From assembly GCA_041690355.1 (NCBI GenBank), contig JAWLHK010000001.1:124001-188000 (forward strand): 64,000 bases of DNA. Reading direction: 5' to 3'. A program made the translations under genes and the position numbers. The notes below the pieces were generated by a model. The model was not told the origin of the DNA. It searched no databases and saw only the letters and a list, made by a program, of their open reading frames with translations. This document shows, piece after piece, positions 16,024 to 23,277 of the stretch (within the stretch, counting starts at the first letter, position 1; every line of letters starts with the position of its first letter). The DNA comes from JAWLHK01 sp041690355 [NCBI: bacterium] (GTDB lineage: Bacteria; J088; JAWLBW01).

Positions 16024-17136
16024 ATGATTCGCACTCTCTTCCGCCTCTTGAATCCCCGGCAGCCCCGCCGCCCGGTCTACACCGCATCGCCCACGGCATC
16101 GTCCCGCTACCAGAACAGCGCGCCCCCCGTGCAGATCCGCGACGTGCGTGTGGCCGAGGTCATCGACGAGACGCCCGACGCGAAGACCATCGTCCTCGAG
16201 TTCCCCAGCGGCGAACCGTTCCGCTACCAGGCCGGCCAGTTTCTGACCTTCCTTTTCACGATCAACGGCGAAGAGATCCGTCGCGCTTATTCGTTTTCCT
16301 CCTCTCCCCACGGTGATGCGAAGCGTGCTTCGGTCACGGTGAAGCGTATCGCCGACGGGGTCGGCTCGAATTTCATCCACACGAATGTAAAAGCGGGCGA
16401 TCTGCTGCGCATCATCGGCCCGAGCGGCGACTTCACGATCCCGATACGGCCGGGCGAAAAGCGCCGCTTGGTCTTCGTCGCGGGGGGATCGGGGATCACC
16501 CCCATCCGCAGCCTGACCGAGACGCTGCTCGCCACGGAACCCGAAGTCGAGATCGAGTTGATCTACGGCAACCGCGGCGAGACCGACATCATTTTCCGCA
16601 AGCGCCTCGATGAACTGGCGGCGCAGTACCCGAACCTCAAGCTGACGCACGTCCTGCAGGAGCCCCCCGACGGGTGGCCCGGCCCGGCCGGAATGGTCAC
16701 CGGACAGACCGTGCTCGACCTCGTCGCCGACCGCAAGGACAAGGCGTACTACCTGTGCGGACCCCAGGCGATGATGGACGGCATCACCCCCGCCCTGCGC
16801 GCCGCCGGAGTCGCCGAGCGCAACATTCACATCGAACGCTTCGTCACGCCGCACAAGGAAGAACGCCCCACGGCCCCCATGGCGGTGACCTTTCTGTCGA
16901 GCGGGCGCACGGTGACGCAACACCCGGGCGACACGATTCTCGAGACCGGCCTCGACAACGCCGTGCCCCTCGACTACAGCTGCACGATGGGGGGCTGCGG
17001 GGTGTGCCGCGTGAAGCTCGTATCCGGTACGGTCATCATGGACGAGCCCAACTGCCTGACCCCCGAAGAGCGCCGCGAAGGGTACATCCTCGCCTGCTGC
17101 TCGGCCGCCACCAGCCCCGTGGAGATTGAAGAATGA
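16024..17136 (+). CDS. Ferredoxin-NAD(P)+ reductase fused to a plant-type 2Fe-2S domain (PaaE-like)
   Basis: The 370-residue product is an electron-transfer protein for oxygenases or desaturases. Residues about 35-140 form the flavin-binding barrel with RAYS at 87-90. Residues 150-275 form the NAD(P)-binding domain with GGSGITP (154-160) and CGP (245-247). The C-terminus is a [2Fe-2S] ferredoxin with ligands Cys320, Cys325, Cys328 and Cys358 (CTMGGCGVC ... ACCS). This order, reductase first and ferredoxin last, matches PaaE/HmpA-type reductases. It is the first gene of an operon ending in a diiron protein, with MerR between, so it probably feeds electrons to that enzyme. The start follows a heptamer array with no visible Shine-Dalgarno; the N-terminus is therefore less certain. 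Confidence 0.92.
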   Translation: MIRTLFRLLNPRQPRRPVYTASPTASSRYQNSAPPVQIRDVRVAEVIDETPDAKTIVLEFPSGEPFRYQAGQFLTFLFTINGEEIRRAYSFSSSPHGDAKRASVTVKRIADGVGSNFIHTNVKAGDLLRIIGPSGDFTIPIRPGEKRRLVFVAGGSGITPIRSLTETLLATEPEVEIELIYGNRGETDIIFRKRLDELAAQYPNLKLTHVLQEPPDGWPGPAGMVTGQTVLDLVADRKDKAYYLCGPQAMMDGITPALRAAGVAERNIHIERFVTPHKEERPTAPMAVTFLSSGRTVTQHPGDTILETGLDNAVPLDYSCTMGGCGVCRVKLVSGTVIMDEPNCLTPEERREGYILACCSAATSPVEIEE

Positions 17137-17860
17137 GTACCGCCGTCGCCGAGCGCCGCTCGTTCCCCTACCGGATCAAGGATCTGGTCGCGAAGACCGG
17201 GCTGACCAAGGAGACGATTCACTACTACATCAGCGAGGGGCTTCTCCCCAAGGCGCGCAAGACCTCGAAGAACATGGCCTGGTACGGCGAAGAGCACATC
17301 GACCGCCTGCGGATGATCAAGGACCTTCAGGAGAAGCAGTTTCTGCCGCTCAAGGCCATCAAAGCCGTGCTCACGCAGGAGGGGGAATACGATTTCACCC
17401 CCGCGCAGCAGCGGATCATCGCCTCGATTCAGACGCGTCTTAGCGAGACGGCGGCCGCACGCGAGACGGTGCCCCTGCAGAATCTGCGCATGGATACTTC
17501 GCCAGAGGAAGTGCGTGAAATGGCCGATGCCGGCCTGATCGCCGTCGACGAGCAGGGGCGTGTCTCCGATCTCGACGCAGACATCCTGCGCGCCTGGGAC
17601 GCCGTGCGCAGGCTCGGCTTCACGCCGGAGCGCGGCTTCAGCCCCCGCGACCTCGAAGTATTCGCCGACGTCGTCGACGTCCTGTTCGATCAGGAAGTAA
17701 AACTGTTGCAGCCGCGCATCGTCGAACTCGAAGACGACGAGGCGGCGCGCATGATGGAGGGGGCCCTCCCCCGCATCAACGAACTCATCGGCCTTCTGCA
17801 CACGAAAAAAGTTCACCAGTTTCTGACCAACTTCCGCTCGGGAAGACAAGGAGAAGAGTA

Positions 17861-17861
<1 letters not shown>
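17133..17861 (+). CDS. MerR family transcriptional regulator
   Basis: The 242-residue product has a MerR helix-turn-helix (YRIKDLVAKTGLTKETIHYYISEGLLP, about 13-39) followed by the second wing element GEEHIDRLRMIKDLQEKQFLPL. The C-terminal effector region (about 95-242) is much longer than in metal-sensing MerR proteins and has no conserved cysteines, so a small organic or lipid-like ligand is more likely than a metal. The ATG overlaps the stop of the reductase gene (ATGA), and its last base overlaps the start of the diiron gene, so all three are translationally coupled. A regulator sandwiched between an oxygenase and its reductase suggests autoregulation by substrate or product. Confidence 0.88.
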
Positions 17862-19057
<1,196 letters not shown>

Positions 19058-19086
19058 GCGGCCTGGCAGATTCCGCACATGAAAAG

Positions 19087-19117
19087 ACCCGCTCCGGATT
19101 TTCCGGGGCGGGTTTTT
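19087..19117 (+). terminator. Intrinsic terminator of the diiron operon
   Basis: A GC-rich stem (ACCCGCTCCGGA against TCCGGGGCGGGT, one G-T pair) is followed by five T residues. It ends the reductase-MerR-diiron transcript. Confidence 0.85.
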
Positions 19118-19135
19118 CGCCATCCAGCAGCCCGC

Positions 19136-19393
19136 TTATCGGTAGGATTCGCGGCGATGCCCTACCCGAACGATGAGGATCAGCAACTGCCCTTCATCAG
19201 CGGCGTAGATGATGCGATACGCCCCGACTCGATATCGTCGAAGCCCCTGCCACTCTCCGGACAGCTGCACGCCGATGGATGGGTCGAGCGCCAGCTTCTC
19301 GACGGCCTCGAGCACCCGCCGGCGATGGACGGGAGCAAGCGCCTCGAGCTCCTTGACGGCTCGTCGCTCCCAGCTAATCGCCCAGGAGCTCAC
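19136..19393 (-). CDS. RelE/ParE family toxin
   Basis: The 85-residue product has the RelE fold signature: an N-terminal strand (AISWERRAVKELEAL), a central hairpin helix (HRRRVLEAVEKLALDP), the family-typical LSGEWQGLRRYRVGAYRIIY and a C-terminal strand VGHRRESYR. RelE-type toxins usually cleave mRNA on the ribosome; ParE-type toxins act on gyrase. The 'RYRVGAYRIIYA.DE' and terminal 'V.HR...Y' motifs favour RelE. It overlaps the upstream antitoxin by 20 bp, the normal antitoxin-first order. Confidence 0.9.
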   Translation of the reverse strand: MSSWAISWERRAVKELEALAPVHRRRVLEAVEKLALDPSIGVQLSGEWQGLRRYRVGAYRIIYAADEGQLLILIVRVGHRRESYR

Positions 19394-19595
19394 GTTTGAC
19401 TTGCTCGTGGGTCACCCACTCCGCGTTCGGATCGCGAAGGCGGCTCAAGGCGATCTCGAGATCCGCGCGTTCGGAACCGTAGAACGCCACGGCCTCCGCG
19501 ACGACGCGGCTGCGCGTCCAGCCGAGTTCTTCGGCGAGCGCGTCGATGCTCTCGGACGCCTCCTGGGTAAGGCGAAGCAGGTTCTGTTTTCGCAT
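19374..19595 (-). CDS. Ribbon-helix-helix antitoxin of the RelE-type pair
   Basis: The start is set at 19595 (MRKQNLLRLTQEASESIDAL) because the upstream in-frame Met at 19613 lies inside a palindrome that is probably the operator. The 73-residue product has a short N-terminal strand and two helices of the ribbon-helix-helix type (ESIDALAEELGWTRSRVVAE), and a C-terminal toxin-binding tail (NAEWVTHEQVKRELLGD). Such antitoxins bind their own promoter and neutralise the toxin encoded immediately downstream. Confidence 0.85.
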   Translation of the reverse strand: MRKQNLLRLTQEASESIDALAEELGWTRSRVVAEAVAFYGSERADLEIALSRLRDPNAEWVTHEQVKRELLGD

Positions 19596-19602
19596 ACCCG
19601 CA

Positions 19603-19620
19603 GGATATCGCATGATATCC
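19603..19620. promoter_or_regulatory. Palindromic operator of the toxin-antitoxin operon
   Basis: A perfect inverted repeat, GGATATC-4 bp-GATATCC, lies 7 bp upstream of the antitoxin start. Ribbon-helix-helix antitoxins typically bind short palindromes here for autorepression. Confidence 0.6.
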
Positions 19621-19673
19621 AATGTTACAAGGGGCTGGGCAGTTCGATCCTGGGCCTGGCTGCGGACCATAAT

Positions 19674-19757
19674 CCTTTTATGATAGATATATGGACCCAT
19701 CCGTCCGGAAATACCTTTTATGATAGATATATGGACCCATCCGTCCGGAAATACCTT
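19674..19757 (+). repeat. 40-bp tandem duplication spanning the start of a small gene
   Basis: An exact duplication with a 40-bp period (2.1 copies) contains TATGATAGATATATGGACCC. Each copy carries an ATG (19691 and 19731) followed by the same eight codons. Because 40 is not a multiple of three, the first copy is read only to a TGA at 19721 (a 10-residue peptide); the second runs into the full gene. Confidence 0.95.
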
Positions 19758-20036
19758 GCCGAAATCGGAGCGCGCGGCGGTCGCGTCAGTCGGCGCGTAC
19801 TCTCGCCGGAAGAGGCCCAGCGCATGGTTCGCATCCGCGAAGCACGTCGCGCATTCCGCGAGTTCTACGCCCGGTGCTTCTGGTCATCGGCTCCGGATTA
19901 CCAGGTGGGCGCCGACGATCTCGGCTGGGTCGCCGAGCAACTACGCAGGCACGGCGGTCGGGACGCCTGGCGCGAGCCGCATATGCCCCTGACCCACACG
20001 GTTCAGGCCGCCCTCGCGCGAGCGCTTTCCGCATAA
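19731..20036 (+). CDS. Small conserved hypothetical protein, start region duplicated
   Basis: The start is the ATG in the second copy of a 40-bp duplication. The 101-residue product begins MDPSVRKYLAEIGARGGRVS, continues with RRVLSPEEAQRMVRIREARR and FREFYARCFWSSAPDYQV, and ends with DDLGWVAEQLRRHGGRDAWR. I recognise this pattern (MD..VR.YL..IG..GG..S, then FW...PDY....D..WV...LR.HGGR.AW) as a small uncharacterised family often found beside nucleotidyltransferase genes; no such partner is visible here. It is divergent from the toxin-antitoxin operon. Confidence 0.75.
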   Translation: MDPSVRKYLAEIGARGGRVSRRVLSPEEAQRMVRIREARRAFREFYARCFWSSAPDYQVGADDLGWVAEQLRRHGGRDAWREPHMPLTHTVQAALARALSA

Positions 20037-20113
20037 TAGCCCGACACATCCTCTACCTACCTTCGGATGCGGCGGAACGCGCCCCCGCGTTTCCTGCTAC
20101 CCTGTATCCACGC

Positions 20114-21217
20114 ATGAGCACCGCCGCCGCCCCCCTTCTCCGCTTCAAGAACGCCACCGTCGACGAGATCGAGAGCGCCCTCGCGCCGCTGGGCGTGAAC
20201 GCGAAGATCGCCCGGCGCCTGCAGGCCGCCGTCTGCCGCAAGGGGCACGCCGAGATTCCCCTCGACATCCCCGAGGTGTCGCCCAAGCTGCTGCAGCGGG
20301 TGCGCGAGGTGACCGACGTGCCGCGCCTGACCTTGATCGACAAGGTCGTCTCGCCGACCGACGGGTTCGCGAAGTACCTCTTTCGCGGCGAGGGTGAGCA
20401 GCCGTTCGAGACGGTGCGCATTCCGCTGCTGCACCGGGAAGGGGACCAGAAGTACGTGCTCTGCGTGAGCTCGCAGGTCGGCTGCGCCATGGCCTGCGCC
20501 TTCTGCGCCACGGGCAAGCTGGGATTTCAGCGGAACCTGGCAACCTGGGAGATCATCGATCAGGTCCTCCAGGTGCAGGCGGATTCGGAACATCCCGTGC
20601 GCGGCATCGTCTTCATGGGCATGGGCGAACCGATGCTCAACTACGACCGCGTCATGCGCGCGGCCCGTATCCTCTCGGAACCGTCGGGGCTCGCCATCGA
20701 CGGCAAGGCGATCACGATCAGCACCGTCGGCATCGTCCCCATGATCCGCCGGTTCACGCGCGAGAAGCGGCCGTACAAGCTGGTCGTCTCGCTCACGAGC
20801 GCCGACCCGGAAACGCGCAAAACGCTGCTCCCCATCGAGAACAAGTACTCCACCGCGAACCTGCTGGATGCCGTCCGCGAGTACCATGCCGTGACCGGAA
20901 AGCGCGTGACATTTGCCTGGACGCTGATTTCCGGCGTGAACACCCGCGAAGAGGACGCGCGCCGGCTGGCGGAACTCACGCGCGACCTGCCGATCATTCT
21001 CGACATCATCGACGTGAACGATCCCACCGGGGAATTCCGCCGTCCCGACGAAGCGGAACTCAACCGCTTCCGCGATGCCCTCAACGAGCACCTCAAGCAA
21101 CCGGTCGTGCGGCGCTACAGCGGCGGGCAGGACATCGGCGGAGGCTGCGGCATGCTGGCGGGGCAACAGTCGGACGTCGGACGTCAGACGCCGGACGTCG
21201 GTGAAACAAGAGCGTGA
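20114..21217 (+). CDS. rlmN: 23S rRNA (adenine-C2)-methyltransferase RlmN
   Basis: A radical SAM dual-specificity methylase for A2503 of 23S rRNA (and A37 of some tRNAs). The start is the ATG at 20114 (MSTAAAPLLRF); the upstream frame is not RlmN-like. The 367-residue product has the CxxxCxxC cluster at Cys124, Cys128 and Cys131 (CAMACAFC). The two further cysteines of the mechanism are Cys117 (VLCVSSQVG) and Cys345 (GGGCGML). FMGMGEPMLN and ISTVGIVP are also family motifs. The last 15 residues (from about SDVGRQTPDVGE) are encoded by a GTCGGAC heptamer array rather than by conserved family sequence. Confidence 0.93.
   Translation: MSTAAAPLLRFKNATVDEIESALAPLGVNAKIARRLQAAVCRKGHAEIPLDIPEVSPKLLQRVREVTDVPRLTLIDKVVSPTDGFAKYLFRGEGEQPFETVRIPLLHREGDQKYVLCVSSQVGCAMACAFCATGKLGFQRNLATWEIIDQVLQVQADSEHPVRGIVFMGMGEPMLNYDRVMRAARILSEPSGLAIDGKAITISTVGIVPMIRRFTREKRPYKLVVSLTSADPETRKTLLPIENKYSTANLLDAVREYHAVTGKRVTFAWTLISGVNTREEDARRLAELTRDLPIILDIIDVNDPTGEFRRPDEAELNRFRDALNEHLKQPVVRRYSGGQDIGGGCGMLAGQQSDVGRQTPDVGETRA
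21169..21201 (+). repeat. Heptameric tandem array, family GTCGGAC, inside the rlmN 3' end
   Basis: Nearly five 7-bp units of consensus GTCGGAC lie within the coding sequence. Read in the rlmN frame they give the non-conserved C-terminal tail. The same unit recurs at 21824. Confidence 0.85.
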
Positions 21218-21230
21218 GTGCCGTGGAGAA

Positions 21231-21258
21231 GCGCTGAGCGCCGAGCGCCAAGCGCAGA
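21231..21258 (+). repeat. Heptameric tandem array, family GCGCCAA
   Basis: Four 7-bp units (GCGCTGA, GCGCCGA, GCGCCAA and GCGCAGA types), 13 nt after the rlmN stop. Confidence 0.8.
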
Positions 21259-21295
21259 CCCAGGCAGAAACTGAGTTCTCACGTCCTTGCCGGTA

Positions 21296-21330
21296 AATCG
21301 TCAATCGTAAATCGTCAATCGTCAATTTTC
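21296..21330 (+). repeat. Heptameric tandem array, family AATCGTC
   Basis: Five 7-bp units of consensus AATCGTC between rlmN and the convergent rnpB terminator. Confidence 0.85.
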
Positions 21331-21351
21331 CCGGGTGCACTTCGTGCACAT

Positions 21352-21386
21352 AAAAAAACCCCGCCAACCTAGGATCGACGGGGTTT
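21352..21386 (-). terminator. Intrinsic terminator of rnpB
   Basis: An 8-bp stem (AAACCCCG at 21356-21363 with CGGGGTTT at 21379-21386) is followed on the minus strand by a run of seven T residues. It directly follows the RNase P RNA 3' end. Confidence 0.85.
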
Positions 21387-21757
21387 CGACTCGGCCTGTA
21401 AGCCGGATTCTGTATCCCCCCTTGCGAGGGGCGATGATCATTCCTCTAGGCCGACGATTGCTCGGCGGCTCCAGCAACCTACCCGGGAACTTCGGCCGGG
21501 CCGGCCTCAAACGTTCCCCTATTTGGTCTTGCTCCGGGTGGGGTTTACCTGCTCCGACGTGTCTCCACGCGGATTGTGAGCTCTTACCTCACTCTTTTCA
21601 CCCTTACCTCCCGCCGCGAACGGCCGAAGGCGGTATCGTCTCTGTGGCACTTTCCCTCGGGTCACCCCGGGTCGGCGTTAGCGACCACCCTGCCCTGCGG
21701 AGTCCGGACTTTCCTCTCCCCTCCTGACGGAAGGCAGCGATCACCCGGCCAAGTCTG
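21386..21757 (-). ncRNA. rnpB: RNase P RNA (catalytic subunit, type A-like)
   Basis: The minus strand carries the universally conserved RNase P elements. Near the 5' end is GAGGAAAGTCCGGACTCC, and then AGGGTGGTCGCTAACG and GGGAAAGTGCCACAGA. Near the 3' end are GGTAAACCCCACCCGGAGCA and AGAATCCGGCTTACAG. The P1 helix is formed by GACTTGGCC (about 21747-21755) and GGCCGAGTC (21388-21396). The size, about 370 nt, fits bacterial type A. A -10-like TACCAT on the minus strand at 21764-21769 would start transcription at about 21757. The RNA processes tRNA 5' ends together with RnpA, which is not in this window. Ends are approximate within about 5 nt. Confidence 0.97.
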
Positions 21758-21823
21758 TTGATCATGGTAGCATGGCCGCCCCCGTGCCGCAGGGTTTGGG
21801 GGTCGGAACATGGGTCGTCGGGC

Positions 21824-21842
21824 ACCGGACGTCGGACGTCGG
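21824..21842 (+). repeat. Short heptameric array, family GTCGGAC
   Basis: About 2.7 units of the same 7-mer found at the rlmN 3' end, here upstream of rnpB and of the divergent arsR gene. Confidence 0.65.
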
Positions 21843-21868
21843 TTCGAAAAGAACCCCGACACGACGGC

Positions 21869-21897
21869 TTGACGCCCGGTGCGGTTGCCTGTATTCT
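21869..21897 (+). promoter_or_regulatory. Sigma-70-type promoter of arsR-AHSA1
   Basis: TTGACG (21869-21874), a 17-bp spacer and TATTCT (21892-21897), 13 bp before the arsR ATG. The AT-rich interval TTTAACCAATATGTTTAA around the start is a rough inverted repeat and a candidate ArsR-type operator. Confidence 0.6.
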
Positions 21898-21910
21898 TTA
21901 TTTAACCAAT

Positions 21911-22261
21911 ATGTTTAATACGAACAGCCATAACGGTCCGGACCGATTGAGCCTGACGTTTTCGGCACTGGCCGATCCGACACGACGCGCCATCCTTGCG
22001 CGGTTGTCGCAAGGCGAGGCTTCGGTGACCGAGCTCGCCGAGCCGTTCGCGATGAGCCTCCCGGCCGTGTCGCGTCACCTCAAGGTGCTCGCCCGGGCCG
22101 GCCTGGTACACCAGGGGCGCGACGCGCAGTGGCGCCCCTGTAAGCTCGAGGCCGCGCCGCTCAAAGAAGCCAACGACTGGATTGAGCAGTACCGGCGGTT
22201 CTGGGAACAGAGCTTCGACCGCCTCGAGGCATACCTCACCGAGTTGCAGAACAAGGAGTAG
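21911..22261 (+). CDS. ArsR family transcriptional regulator
   Basis: The start is the ATG at 21911 (MFNTNSHNGPDRLSLTFSAL). The 116-residue product is a winged-helix regulator with ALADPTRRAILARLSQGEASV, the recognition helix region AMSLPAVSRHLKVLARAGLV and the family-typical tail ANDWIEQYRRFWEQSFDRLE. This C-terminal 'YR.FWE..FDRL..YL' form belongs to the metal-independent ArsR subgroup that partners AHSA1/SRPBCC proteins, as here. No metal-binding cysteine motif (ELCVCDL type) is present. It probably autorepresses the two-gene operon. Confidence 0.92.
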   Translation: MFNTNSHNGPDRLSLTFSALADPTRRAILARLSQGEASVTELAEPFAMSLPAVSRHLKVLARAGLVHQGRDAQWRPCKLEAAPLKEANDWIEQYRRFWEQSFDRLEAYLTELQNKE

Positions 22262-22265
22262 AACC

Positions 22266-23204
22266 GTGGAAAACCCGAACTTCGAAACCATCGTACGGGG
22301 ACGCGAAATCCTGCAATCGCGCGTCTTCAATGCGCCCCGCGCCCTGGTCTGGAGGGCGTGGACCGAGCCCGATCATGTCGCGCGCTGGTGGGGCCCTGAC
22401 GGCTTCTCGACCACGAACCATGAAATGGACGTGCGACCGGGAGGCACGTGGCGTTTCATCATGCACGGCTGGGGCCGGGATTATCCCAATCGCATCGATT
22501 ACGACGAGGTCGTGCCGTTGGAGCGCCTCGCCTACCGTCACGGCGACGGTGAAACAGAGCACTTCAAGGTTACCGTGCTCTTCGAAGACCTCGACGGCGC
22601 GACCCGCGTGACCATGCGCTCGCTGTTCCCCACCGAAGAAGCCGTCGAGTACGTCGTGCGGAATCACAACGCGCTCGAAGGGGGACGCCAGACCCTCGCG
22701 CGGCTGGATGGCTACCTCGCGCAGATGCGCCCGCCCGCCGGACCCCAGGATTCAGACGAAGGCCGCGAACTCATCGTCACCCGCACCTTCAGCGCTCCGC
22801 GCGCGCTGGTCTTCGAAACGTGGGCGAAACCCGAACACATCGCGCGCTGGTTCGGCCCGCTCCCCTACTTCATCAAAGTTCTGGAGATGAATTTCCGGCC
22901 CGGCGGACGCTACCGGTTCATGATGTGCAATCCGGACGGAAGCGACCTGCACCCGTTCGGCGGCGAGTACCGGGAGATTGTCGAACCCGAACGCATTGTC
23001 ATGACCGACGCGTTCGAAAACCCCGGCTCGTCAGTGATGCTCTGGACGGTTACGTTCGCCGAGAGCGCCGGCCGGACGACGCTGACCGTCCACGTCCGGT
23101 TCGAGTCGGCCGCCGTGCGTGCCGAGTACATCAAGATGGGCATGCAGGAAGGGCTCACGCAGGCCATCGATCAGATCGACGCCGTCCTCACATCGCTCTC
23201 GTAG
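22266..23204 (+). CDS. Tandem AHSA1/SRPBCC domain protein
   Basis: The start is a GTG at 22266 with AAGGAG seven bases upstream (22253-22258), inside the end of arsR. The 312-residue product consists of two complete SRPBCC (START-like) domains of the AHSA1 type. The first (about 15-155) carries RVFNAPRALVWRAWTEPDHV and ARWWGPDGF. The second (about 165-310) carries RTFSAPRALVFETWAKPEHI and ARWFGPLPYF. AHSA1-type proteins paired with ArsR are usually single-domain, about 150 residues, so this is a fusion or internal duplication. The domains form hydrophobic ligand cavities; the ligand is unknown. Confidence 0.9.
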   Translation: MENPNFETIVRGREILQSRVFNAPRALVWRAWTEPDHVARWWGPDGFSTTNHEMDVRPGGTWRFIMHGWGRDYPNRIDYDEVVPLERLAYRHGDGETEHFKVTVLFEDLDGATRVTMRSLFPTEEAVEYVVRNHNALEGGRQTLARLDGYLAQMRPPAGPQDSDEGRELIVTRTFSAPRALVFETWAKPEHIARWFGPLPYFIKVLEMNFRPGGRYRFMMCNPDGSDLHPFGGEYREIVEPERIVMTDAFENPGSSVMLWTVTFAESAGRTTLTVHVRFESAAVRAEYIKMGMQEGLTQAIDQIDAVLTSLS

Positions 23205-23226
23205 CGCCAAGGCTTCGCGCGGACGT

Positions 23227-23262
23227 TCCCGGGTGGCCCGGCCGCGGCCGGGCCACCCGGGA
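23227..23262. repeat. Perfect 36-bp GC palindrome between convergent genes
   Basis: The 18-base half beginning TCCCGGGTGGCCCGG is followed by its exact reverse complement with no spacer. It lies midway between the convergent AHSA1 and acyl-CoA dehydrogenase genes. No T-run follows on either strand, so it is either a non-canonical bidirectional terminator or another palindromic element. Confidence 0.9.
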
Positions 23263-23277
23263 TTCCAGCGCGTACGT

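Noticed and set aside
19209-19730. The upstream part of the plus-strand frame leading into the small gene.
   Set aside because: It is antisense to the toxin-antitoxin genes and has no domain; the real start is in the second copy of the 40-bp duplication.
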